A stretch of DNA of 64,000 bases from Intestinimonas butyriciproducens (GTDB lineage: Bacteria > Bacillota > Clostridia > Oscillospirales > Oscillospiraceae): assembly GCF_004154955.1 (NCBI RefSeq), contig NZ_CP011524.1, positions 1,612,001-1,676,000 on the forward strand, read 5' to 3'. A model generated the notes under the pieces. The model was not told the DNA's origin. It searched no databases and saw only the letters and a program-made list of their open reading frames with translations. Positions 46,218-51,843 of the stretch are shown piece by piece. Position numbers and translations under genes: made by a program. The first letter of the stretch is position 1, and each line of letters begins with the position of its first letter.

Positions 46218-47577
46218 AATGATTTTTTATTGTACGGAATGCGGCAATGAAACGCCCAAATGGGTAGGGAAGTGCCCTGCCTGCGGGAGCTGGAACACTA
46301 TGGTGGAACAACCCCAAGAGTCCAAAAAGAAAGGGGGGCCTGCGGCGCAGGGGATATCTTCCAGAGGGAGTTCTGTCAGTCATCCTAAATCTCTTGCAGA
46401 GGTCGAAACCACAGATGAACTGCGATTCCCCACAGGCCTGAGTGAGTTGGACCGTGTCTTGGGCGGCGGAGCTGTTCAGGGATCTCTGGTTTTGGTGGGC
46501 GGTGCTCCAGGGATTGGAAAGTCTACGCTGATGCTTCAAATCTGCGATAATCTCTGCCGCTTTTCCAAAGTGCTCTATGTATCCGGCGAAGAGTCTGAAC
46601 GGCAGATCAAGCTGCGGGCCGAGCGGTTAGGCGTCCGCAGTGAGAGCCTTTATCTGCTGGCTGAAACTAGTCTGGAGAATATTCTGGAGTCCGTCCATGA
46701 GTTAAAACCCGATGTACTTATTGTGGACTCTATTCAGACCATGTACGACGAGGAGCAGACTACTTCTCCAGGCAGTGTAGGTCAGGTAAAGTGTTGTACC
46801 ATGTCACTGATGCAGCTCGCAAAAGGAGAAGGAATCACTGTATTCGTCATTGGACATGTGAACAAGGAGGGCTCCATTGCCGGGCCCAAGGTACTGGAAC
46901 ATATGGTAGACTGTGTTCTATACTTTGAAGGGGAGCCCCATATGTCCTATCGGATCCTGAGAGCGGCAAAGAATCGGTTCGGAGCTACCAACGAGATCGG
47001 TGTTTTTGAGATGGCTGACAGCGGTCTCGTCGAGGTCCCAAATCCCTCTGAGACGCTATTGGAAGGTCGACCCAAGGACACGCCAGGAACCTGTGTGACT
47101 TGTGTTATGGAGGGAAATCGACCTGTGCTGGCCGAGATTCAGGCGTTGCTTGCCCCTACAAGTTTTGGAAACCCTCGCAGGACCAGCAATGGGTTTGACT
47201 ACAACCGCGCGATGCTCTTGCTGGCAGTTCTGGAAAAGAGGGGAGGGCTCATGGTAAGTTCTTGTGACGCCTATATGAATGTGATAGGTGGACTTTATCT
47301 GGATGAACCCGCAGCAGACTTAGCTGCAATTATTGCCATTGCATCTAGTTTTCGGGACAAGCCTGTACCGGGCGATTTGACTGCAATTGGCGAGGTGGGA
47401 CTTACCGGCGAACTCCGTTCCGTCAGCGCCCTGGGACAGCGTCTTTCTGAAGTTAGGCGTTTGGGCTTTAAACAGTGTCTGATTCCAGCTCAAAAAAGTA
47501 TGAAACTGGTGGAACCGGATGGGTTACAGCTTGTCCGAGTTCGAAATATTCGGGAGGCGCTCAGCGCAGTTTTGTAA
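46207..47577 (+). CDS. radA: DNA repair protein RadA (Sms)
   Basis: A 456-residue RecA-like ATPase that helps branch migration in recombination. The N-terminal four-cysteine zinc finger CTECGNETPKW with CPACGSW is at about residues 9-27; Walker A GGAPGIGKST near 98-107; the RadA-specific AKNRFGATNEIG motif near 257; a Lon-like C-terminal domain. Two start ATGs (46207, 46219) are possible. The xer recombinase gene would follow at once if the prophage were absent. Confidence 0.95.
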   Translation: MRAKMIFYCTECGNETPKWVGKCPACGSWNTMVEQPQESKKKGGPAAQGISSRGSSVSHPKSLAEVETTDELRFPTGLSELDRVLGGGAVQGSLVLVGGAPGIGKSTLMLQICDNLCRFSKVLYVSGEESERQIKLRAERLGVRSESLYLLAETSLENILESVHELKPDVLIVDSIQTMYDEEQTTSPGSVGQVKCCTMSLMQLAKGEGITVFVIGHVNKEGSIAGPKVLEHMVDCVLYFEGEPHMSYRILRAAKNRFGATNEIGVFEMADSGLVEVPNPSETLLEGRPKDTPGTCVTCVMEGNRPVLAEIQALLAPTSFGNPRRTSNGFDYNRAMLLLAVLEKRGGLMVSSCDAYMNVIGGLYLDEPAADLAAIIAIASSFRDKPVPGDLTAIGEVGLTGELRSVSALGQRLSEVRRLGFKQCLIPAQKSMKLVEPDGLQLVRVRNIREALSAVL

Positions 47578-47709
47578 ATGGTCTTTACGTGGTGCAAAGT
47601 TGACGCAGGAATTCAGATGACTGGGCGTTCCAATCGACGCCGCATGGGTGAGTACACAGTAGCCGTCCTGCTGGTAGATACATTCACTGGTACAGGCGAT
47701 CAAACTCAA
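47524..47709 (-). CDS. Putative small cysteine-containing protein overlapping radA
   Basis: A possible 61-residue protein. From TTG 47709, about 6 bases after GGAGGGA on the - strand, it reads MSLIACTSECIYQQDGYC then HLNSCVNFAPR. The C-x3-C-x6-C pattern with a later cysteine resembles small metal-binding proteins such as the DUF1540 type. Its last 54 bases are antisense to the end of radA, which is a caution. The open frame runs upstream to 47826, into the left repeat. I do not recognise a family with certainty. Confidence 0.45.
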   Translation of the reverse strand: MSLIACTSECIYQQDGYCVLTHAASIGTPSHLNSCVNFAPRKDHLQNCAERLPNISNSDKL

Positions 47710-47815
47710 GGAAATCCCTCCAAAGCTTTTGTGTTTGGTTAGTCTGTCCAGCAATGATAAGAATATAAAAATATCAAAGAAGAGGAGGTGTCGCGGCGGC
47801 AGAGTTGAGGGTCCA

Positions 47816-47838
47816 CAAGTAAACAAAATAAAGTTTTT
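47816..47838 (+). repeat. attL: left 23-bp prophage repeat
   Basis: Starts CAAGTAAAC and ends AAAGTTTTT, identical to 55622-55644. It carries one full 11-bp arm, AGTAAACAAAA (47818-47828), and the 6-bp centre TAAAGT; the right arm here is degenerate (TTTTCTTCTTG, 47835-47845). Confidence 0.85.
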
Positions 47839-47860
47839 CTTCTTGTTGCTTTGGCATAGA

Positions 47861-47890
47861 AAAGGGGAGAGGTTTTAGCCTCTCCCCTTT
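47861..47890. terminator. Bidirectional terminator at the prophage left end
   Basis: AAAGGGGAGAGG and CCTCTCCCCTTT form a perfect 12-bp stem around TTTTAG, with T-runs on either strand. It insulates the - strand phage genes from the left junction. Confidence 0.8.
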
Positions 47891-47893
47891 GTT

Positions 47894-48136
47894 TTATTCT
47901 ACGATTTTGAGTTTGATTTCGTGTTCTGCTACTTTGTCCTCTATCCGGTCTATTTTCTTTTCCATCCTGTCGAGCCTTTCATTTATGTTTTGCATTTCTT
48001 CGGCCAGTAGGTTGAATTTGGGCTTGAATTCTGCGTCCATAAGTACTACTACATCGTGCATGATGTCTTTTCTCTGGGCGGTTAATTTCTCGTCCATCAT
48101 TTTGCTCATTGCTTGGAGTATTTCCTGATCTGTCAT
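47894..48136 (-). CDS. Small coiled-coil phage protein
   Basis: An 80-residue acidic/basic helical protein. Residues 38-75 show heptad-like spacing (LLAEEMQNINERLDRMEKKIDRIEDKV), a clear coiled coil, preceded by MTDQEILQAMSKMMDEKL. Similar small proteins are common in Firmicute mobile elements without known function. The start follows AAGGGAGGCGC on the - strand. It is the last gene of the leftward phage module, before the terminator. Confidence 0.65.
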   Translation of the reverse strand: MTDQEILQAMSKMMDEKLTAQRKDIMHDVVVLMDAEFKPKFNLLAEEMQNINERLDRMEKKIDRIEDKVAEHEIKLKIVE

Positions 48137-48191
48137 TTTAGCGCCTCCCTTTGATGTTCTGAGTGATTTAAGTATAACATGGGTGTCAAGG

Positions 48192-48221
48192 GAGAGAGAG
48201 GGAGTGTTTTCCTCCCTCTCC
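48192..48221 (-). terminator. Hairpin between small phage genes
   Basis: On the - strand GGAGAGGGAG pairs with CTCCCTCTC around GAAAACA. It lies after the 68-residue gene and before the coiled-coil gene. Confidence 0.5.
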
Positions 48222-48224
48222 TTT

Positions 48225-48431
48225 TTATAGCTCTACTCCGTAGACTCTCGATATGCAGCTTTTTATTTTGTATGCGCTTGCCATTCCGCCGTTCCATTCG
48301 ACTATTGTTTCAAATACTTCGTTTGGGCTTATTAGTTCTTCTCTTCTTCCGTAGTAGTCTTCTAGTGCTTGTGTTTCAATTGGAAGTAGGATTTCTTCCC
48401 ATTCTTTTCTTGTCATTGGTTCTGTTCTCAT
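48225..48431 (-). CDS. Small phage protein of unknown function (68 aa)
   Basis: A 68-residue soluble protein rich in charged residues (MTRKEWEEILLPIETQALEDYY near the start; SAYKIKSCISRVYGV at the end). No transmembrane segment or known motif. Its start overlaps the stop region of the next upstream gene by a few bases, consistent with a leftward phage operon. I do not recognise a family. Confidence 0.55.
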   Translation of the reverse strand: MRTEPMTRKEWEEILLPIETQALEDYYGRREELISPNEVFETIVEWNGGMASAYKIKSCISRVYGVEL

Positions 48432-48432
48432 T

Positions 48433-48612
48433 TTAGAATACCTCCCACTGATAATTTTGTAGCTTGTTTAGGAGCTCTTCGGCCCGTGCGTGTACCCACT
48501 TCATGTAGGCGCTGTCGTTTTTGGTTTCCTCCAGGCCGTCGAGGGTGATGCGTAACGCCAGTCTTACGATCTCCGCCTCGTTGGCCGGGAGGGCGTACCT
48601 TCTTTTGCGCAA
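48433..48612 (-). CDS. Small phage protein of unknown function (59 aa)
   Basis: From TTG 48612, 8 bases after AAGGAGG on the - strand, a 59-residue basic-helical protein (RKRRYALPANEAEIVRLALRI, then DSAYMKWVHARAEELLNKLQ). A possible DNA-binding or regulatory role is only a guess from its basic N terminus and helix content. The frame is open further upstream to 48780, but that part lies in the large hairpin and looks non-coding. A second open frame over the same bases has low-complexity translation and was not chosen. Confidence 0.5.
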   Translation of the reverse strand: MRKRRYALPANEAEIVRLALRITLDGLEETKNDSAYMKWVHARAEELLNKLQNYQWEVF

Positions 48613-48654
48613 CCTGATCGCCTCCTTCGGTGCTGAGTATTGGTTTGTCAAGGT

Positions 48655-48770
48655 ACATCTGGCAAAGCACAAAGAGCAGGCTGGGGGCCGGATACAAGGG
48701 CGCCGTAGGCGCTTGTCTTGACCCTTGTATCCATAGGCCCTTGGCCTGCTATGGTGCAAAGCCCAGATGT
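48655..48770. other. 116-nt imperfect hairpin, candidate phage origin or packaging signal
   Basis: The two flanks of this non-coding segment match as inverted repeats for about 48 bases: ACATCTGG, GCAC, AGCAGGC, GGGCC and GGATACAAGGG on the left all recur in inverse order on the right, separated by short mismatched bulges. The loop contains a second hairpin, GCGCC-GTA-GGCGC. Filamentous phages keep packaging and replication hairpins in their intergenic region, so this is the best candidate here. Function is inference. Confidence 0.6.
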
Positions 48771-48821
48771 GCCAAAACAATACCGCACGATGGTGGCGGT
48801 AGTGCGCACAAGAAAGCCGCC

Positions 48822-48845
48822 TCCCCGGGTGGGGAGACGGCTTAT
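48822..48845. terminator. Terminator after the DUF2726-like gene
   Basis: GCCGCCTCCCC and GGGGAGACGGC pair with one mismatch around GGGT, followed on the - strand by TTTCTTGT and on the + strand by TTATTTATT. Confidence 0.7.
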
Positions 48846-49439
48846 TTATTCTCCTATGAATTTTTTTATTTCTTCTTCTGTGATTTCTTTTGTATGTAGG
48901 ACTTTATATCCGCACGTCTCTAATACTGTGTTTACGAATTTATCACGTTCTTTTCTTTCGGGGGTATTGTGACTGTTGTCGTCTAATTCTATTATATATT
49001 TTGCGACTAAGTTTTGTCTTGTCAATACAAAATCTACATGTTTTGCTTGTATTTTATATAGATTTGTTTTGTATTTGGGGTGTTTTCTTATTGGGGTCAC
49101 GAGATCAAATAGTCTTACTTTTGCGAAAACGATTAAGTCTAATTTAGTTGCTATCTCTTTTAGCTTGTAGTATGCTCTTTTTTCGTTTTGTGTGAACATC
49201 CATTTGGGGGTGTAGGATTTTCTGATATATTCCGTATATTCGATTTCTTTGACTATTTCGTCTAATTCTTTTTCTAGTTCTTCATCATATATCAGACTCT
49301 CTTCTTCCGGTTCTTGTATTTGAGGAGGAGTGAGAGGTATCTTTTTATGCTGGTTGCTGTATTTTCGGCAAGCTCTTACTAGGACTATGATTATAACTAC
49401 GAATATCGTCGATTGTATTATAGCTTCTGTTGTATTCAT
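48846..49439 (-). CDS. DUF2726-like membrane-anchored protein
   Basis: A 197-residue protein. An N-terminal membrane helix (about residues 6-23, IIQSTIFVVIIIVLVRAC) is followed by an acidic linker and a domain from about residue 85 with FTQNEKRAYYKLKEIA, VDFVLTRQNLVAKYIIELDDNSH and LETCGYKVLH. This is the DUF2726 pattern, a PD-(D/E)xK nuclease-like fold often fused to other domains; the ELDD acid pair and the Asp of the first motif are kept. The gene is much more A/T-rich than its surroundings. It sits just behind the repressor, where phages carry lysogenic-conversion or exclusion genes. Role unknown. Confidence 0.72.
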   Translation of the reverse strand: MNTTEAIIQSTIFVVIIIVLVRACRKYSNQHKKIPLTPPQIQEPEEESLIYDEELEKELDEIVKEIEYTEYIRKSYTPKWMFTQNEKRAYYKLKEIATKLDLIVFAKVRLFDLVTPIRKHPKYKTNLYKIQAKHVDFVLTRQNLVAKYIIELDDNSHNTPERKERDKFVNTVLETCGYKVLHTKEITEEEIKKFIGE

Positions 49440-49463
49440 TTTTTTGTTATGCCTCCACACTCT

Positions 49464-49682
49464 TCATCTGGGCCAGTCAAGCCCTTTTTGTAGTCCCAAT
49501 ATATAATCTGCCGATACATGGTAATAGAGACATAATGTTTTTAAATGTGCTATCGGTAGTTGACGTTTCCCGAGCTCGTATTCACTGTAGTAGCTTTGAG
49601 TCGTTCCTAGTATTGTTGCTATGTCTTTTTGATTTAAGTCTTTGTCCTCTCGGAGAGCTCGTATTCTGTCGTTGTACTCCAT
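49464..49682 (-). CDS. XRE-family phage repressor
   Basis: A 72-residue helix-turn-helix protein (IRALREDKDLNQKDIATILG and TQSYYSEYELGKRQLPIAHLK), with no C-terminal cleavage or dimerisation domain. It is divergent from the rightward phage genes and faces three operator-like palindromes at 49725-49791, so it is probably the lysogeny repressor. No RecA-cleavable peptidase domain is present, so induction would need another mechanism. Confidence 0.82.
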   Translation of the reverse strand: MEYNDRIRALREDKDLNQKDIATILGTTQSYYSEYELGKRQLPIAHLKTLCLYYHVSADYILGLQKGLDWPR

Positions 49683-49724
49683 AATTTTTTCGTCTCCGTT
49701 TTGTTGATATTGCCGATTTTATCA

Positions 49725-49742
49725 TAGCTGAGATATTGACTA
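49725..49742. promoter_or_regulatory. Operator-like site O3
   Basis: TAGCTGA-GATA-TTGACTA: same 7-4-7 layout as O1, with two mismatches in the right arm. Confidence 0.55.
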
Positions 49743-49772
49743 TTGATTTTTAGCTGATAAGTCGGCTATTAT
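49743..49772 (+). promoter_or_regulatory. Rightward early phage promoter
   Basis: TTGATT at 49743-49748 and TATTAT at 49767-49772 with an 18-base spacer; the spacer is covered by operator O2 and the -10 box is next to O1, so the repressor would block it. Confidence 0.55.
49751..49768. promoter_or_regulatory. Operator-like site O2
   Basis: TAGCTGA-TAAG-TCGGCTA: 7-4-7 layout with one mismatch between the arms. Confidence 0.6.
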
Positions 49773-49773
49773 G

Positions 49774-49791
49774 TAGCTGAGATATCAGCTA
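49774..49791. promoter_or_regulatory. Operator-like site O1
   Basis: TAGCTGA-GATA-TCAGCTA: a perfect 7-bp palindrome with a 4-base centre, the best of three such sites between the divergent repressor and early genes. Confidence 0.65.
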
Positions 49792-49813
49792 TTTTTAAGA
49801 AGGGATGAATTGT

Positions 49814-50023
49814 ATGTTTCGTGTGAGTTATGTTTCTGGGAAGTTTGAAGATCGACGGCATAAGGATTTTGCCTCTTTTGCGTCTGCGCAATACTACTTT
49901 TTAGCGAAATTTCATGAGGAGCGTCCCGGGCTTCGCCTTTCTGTTTTACCTTCTGAGGTTGTTGAGCGTATTGAGTTGGAACGCGAGTCGGATGATCCTG
50001 TCTCTGAGGAGGTTTCGGAATGA
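49814..50023 (+). CDS. Early phage protein (69 aa)
   Basis: A 69-residue soluble protein (RVSYVSGKFEDRRHKDFASF, then ERIELERESDDP with an acidic tail). The ATG at 49814 is about 9 bases after AGAAGGG; ATG 49805 would leave no spacer. Its TGA overlaps the ATG of the next gene. As the first gene behind the lytic promoter it may be a regulator or an early replication factor. No family recognised. Confidence 0.6.
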   Translation: MFRVSYVSGKFEDRRHKDFASFASAQYYFLAKFHEERPGLRLSVLPSEVVERIELERESDDPVSEEVSE

Positions 50024-50154
50024 ATTTAGATGAGTTTTATCAGAAACTGGAAGAGCATTGGAAGAAGTCAGATCGTGACTCTAGGATCATTGTTTGGGGT
50101 GGTCTTGGTTTCATGGCTGTTTGGCTTTTTGTTTATGCTTTTTTCTCTCTTTAA
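50020..50154 (+). CDS. Small single-TM phage protein (44 aa)
   Basis: Short frame of 44 residues with a charged N-terminal half (MNLDEFYQKLEEHWKKSDRD) and one transmembrane helix (about residues 23-43). The ATG overlaps the upstream stop as ATGA and lies 7 bases after GAGGAGG, strong evidence for translation. A longer frame from 50030 in another phase also encodes a hydrophobic segment but lacks a ribosome site. Confidence 0.62.
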   Translation: MNLDEFYQKLEEHWKKSDRDSRIIVWGGLGFMAVWLFVYAFFSL

Positions 50155-50283
50155 TCCCGCCAGTGGGCGTGATTATAGTGCTGAGTTTAGGTCACATCAA
50201 AAAGCCACGGGGCGCCGTCCCGTAGACCGCCGGGTGTTCTCAAGGCTTTCTCAGCCATAAAAAAATGAAAGGAGTAGTTATTA
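50155..50283 (+). other. Non-coding phage segment with GC hairpin
   Basis: About 125 bases without a convincing gene. It holds a compact ACGGGGCGCCGTCCCGT palindrome-like stem near 50209-50225 and ends with AAAGGAG, the ribosome site of the next gene. It could be part of an origin. Confidence 0.4.
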
Positions 50284-50532
50284 ATGAATGATGTGTATGA
50301 GCTGGTCGGTATGCGTAGTGTGGATTTCACGGGCTCCGGCGATGGAAAGAAGGTAGAGGGTATGAATCTTTACCTTACTTATGAGGATGTCCATATTGAA
50401 GGCGTAGGGACTGAGAAGGTCTTTGTCACCTCCAAGCGATTTGATTCTCTGTCTTTTGTCCCTGAGATCGGCGCTCGGTGCCGGCTGCTGTATAACAAGT
50501 ATGGTAAGATCGCGGATATCGTCCCGGTCTGA
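50284..50532 (+). CDS. Putative ssDNA-binding (OB-fold-like) phage protein
   Basis: An 82-residue, mostly beta protein (YELVGMRSVDFTG, GMNLYLTYEDV, EKVFVTSKRFDSL, GARCRLLYNKYGKIADI). Its position just before the Rep, its size and strand-rich pattern ending in a YNKYGK element resemble the small gpV-type single-stranded DNA-binding proteins encoded beside rep in filamentous phages. In that role it would coat the + strand before assembly. This is inference from size, composition and context; sequence identity to gpV is not claimed. Confidence 0.55.
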   Translation: MNDVYELVGMRSVDFTGSGDGKKVEGMNLYLTYEDVHIEGVGTEKVFVTSKRFDSLSFVPEIGARCRLLYNKYGKIADIVPV

Positions 50533-50809
50533 TCTCTCGCTTTTGGTCTCTGCTCTGTCCCGGCTGGTGGACAGGGTGGGGGAGGGGCCTGTAAGCCTCT
50601 CTGTGAGCCTCACGGACTCCCAGGAGGTCCTTTCCCTCCGTGCCCGGATAGAATCCCTTGAAAAGGAATTGGACGCTCTCCGGGCCTCCTATAACCATAC
50701 TGAGTTCCTCTATCGCTGTGAGGTAGTAGTGAACACTGAATTGTTGGACCTGTGCCGTGAGCATGGGATCAAGGTACGGCGGTCCATGTTTGACCGTCTG
50801 CGTGAATGA
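50501..50809 (+). CDS. Phage protein with coiled coil (about 102 aa)
   Basis: Open frame overlapping the end of the previous gene by 32 bases. From ATG 50501 it is 102 residues with a heptad-like segment LSLRARIESLEKELDALRASY (about residues 48-68) and a basic tail HGIKVRRSMFDRLRE. The start is uncertain, since no good ribosome site precedes this ATG and the first 15 residues may not be translated. The position between the ssDNA-binding candidate and rep resembles gpX-like regulators, but this is a guess. Confidence 0.5.
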   Translation: MVRSRISSRSDLSLLVSALSRLVDRVGEGPVSLSVSLTDSQEVLSLRARIESLEKELDALRASYNHTEFLYRCEVVVNTELLDLCREHGIKVRRSMFDRLRE

Positions 50810-50836
50810 ACGTCGTGATGACATGCATTCTCCGCG

Positions 50837-50872
50837 GTGCTCCCGGGAGGCTGAGGCCTCCCAGTGGGGCAC
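50837..50872 (+). other. GC-rich hairpin upstream of rep
   Basis: GTGC with GGGGCAC at the base and GGGAGGC with GGCCTCCC near the tip form a strong stem over 50837-50872, followed by CTTGACTCTGTAACATAAG before rep. A double-strand origin, attenuator or terminator are all possible. Confidence 0.45.
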
Positions 50873-50910
50873 TTGACTCTGTAACATAAGTCGGGGAGAG
50901 TGCTTTTTAT

Positions 50911-51771
50911 ATGTTGTGTCCAGTCTATAGCGTCAAGTATTTTCGTGATGGGTATTATAAGCTGATCCGCTTTAATACGCCTCGTATCCCTTGTCTTCCG
51001 ACTCCTCGTGAGGCTTTTGGCGATGCGGAGAAGAAGTTGTCTCAGGCTATTGCCCGTGCCCGGTCTGTGATCACTCAGGTCGCTATCTGTAATGATTGGG
51101 ATTATTTCTTTACTTGTACTTTGGATGGGGCTAAGCATGACCGTTATGACCTGGACTCTTTTCGTAAAGTATTCCCTCAATGGCTCCGGGATTATAACAA
51201 GAAGTACCGTTGTAAGATACGTTATCTCTTAGTGCCTGAGCGTCATAAAGATGGCGCTTGGCATATTCATGGTTTTCTCCGTGGCGTCCCTTCTGATCGC
51301 TTGACGCCTTTTGTTCGTGGTATTCATCCTTGTAATCTGGTGGATGGCGGTTTTTTGAATTGGGGAGATTGCTCTTATAAATTTGGCTTTTGTAGTCTTG
51401 CCCGTATCAAGGACCCTGTCGCCGCTGGTCATTATGTGACCAAGTATATTACTGAGGATATGGCCGAAGCGTGTGTAGGCTATGGGCTTCACATGTATTA
51501 CTGTTCTATTCGTCTGGCCCGTGCTGTTCCTATGGGGTATAGCTATGAGCGGTGTGTTGCTTTGGATAAGTTTATCCAGAATGATGGAAAGTATTGCTCT
51601 ACCGGATATGTGAAGGATGTCGATTGGTCTTTCTGGCTGGATTACCTTCCGGCCGAGCCGCTTCAGCTCCCGTGTTATGCGCCTGAGTCTCCAGTTCCTC
51701 TTTGTATGTCCAATGCGCTGTTGCAGTTGTCTATGTTTGATTCTGCGGGGTGGTGTAGTGGTGAACATTAG
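50911..51771 (+). CDS. Rolling-circle replication initiator (HUH Rep, gpII-like)
   Basis: A 286-residue HUH endonuclease. Motif 1 YFFTCTLDG is at residues 65-73, the metal-binding H-x-H is HIHG at 118-121, and motif 3 YVTKY at 175-179 carries the nicking tyrosine and the conserved lysine. This layout is the phage G2P/plasmid Rep class that nicks the double-stranded origin and starts rolling-circle synthesis of the viral strand. C-terminal residues (from about 225) are poorly conserved. Its final 28 bases also form the 5' part of a tRNA-like sequence. Confidence 0.85.
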   Translation: MLCPVYSVKYFRDGYYKLIRFNTPRIPCLPTPREAFGDAEKKLSQAIARARSVITQVAICNDWDYFFTCTLDGAKHDRYDLDSFRKVFPQWLRDYNKKYRCKIRYLLVPERHKDGAWHIHGFLRGVPSDRLTPFVRGIHPCNLVDGGFLNWGDCSYKFGFCSLARIKDPVAAGHYVTKYITEDMAEACVGYGLHMYYCSIRLARAVPMGYSYERCVALDKFIQNDGKYCSTGYVKDVDWSFWLDYLPAEPLQLPCYAPESPVPLCMSNALLQLSMFDSAGWCSGEH

Positions 51772-51818
51772 TCTCTTGTCATGACTGGCCGCTGGTTCGA
51801 TTCCAGCTCCCGCACCCA
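51744..51818 (+). tRNA. tRNA-like cloverleaf, anticodon UGU (Thr?), overlapping rep
   Basis: A 75-base sequence folds as a complete tRNA: acceptor TGCGGGG with TCCCGCA (7 bp, last pair G-U), T8-G9, D stem GTGT with ACAT and loop AGTGGTGA, anticodon arm AGTCT-CTTGTCA-TGACT, 4-base variable loop GGCC, T stem GCTGG with CCAGC around TTCGATT, then C and an encoded CCA. The predicted anticodon is TGT (34-36), reading threonine ACA. Oddities: a U31-U39 mismatch, C at 37 instead of A, and U at 26. The first 28 bases overlap the rep 3' end. Whether it is charged, or is a mimic or processing signal, is unknown. Confidence 0.62.
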
Positions 51819-51843
51819 GAATTTGAAGAGGGGAGAGGTAGAA

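Noticed and set aside
48428-48697. Alternative 89-codon frame in the phage left arm
   Set aside because: Translation is low in information and rich in Gly/Arg; the frame at 48433-48612 has a proper ribosome site.
50030-50260. 76-codon hydrophobic frame overlapping the 44-codon gene
   Set aside because: No ribosome site in front of it, while the 50020 start has GAGGAGG at 7 bases and an ATGA overlap.
51781-51843. Upstream extension of the gpIII-like protein (ATG 51781)
   Set aside because: It would be encoded by the tRNA-like element and would put residues before an otherwise normal signal peptide; GTG 51844 has a proper ribosome site.
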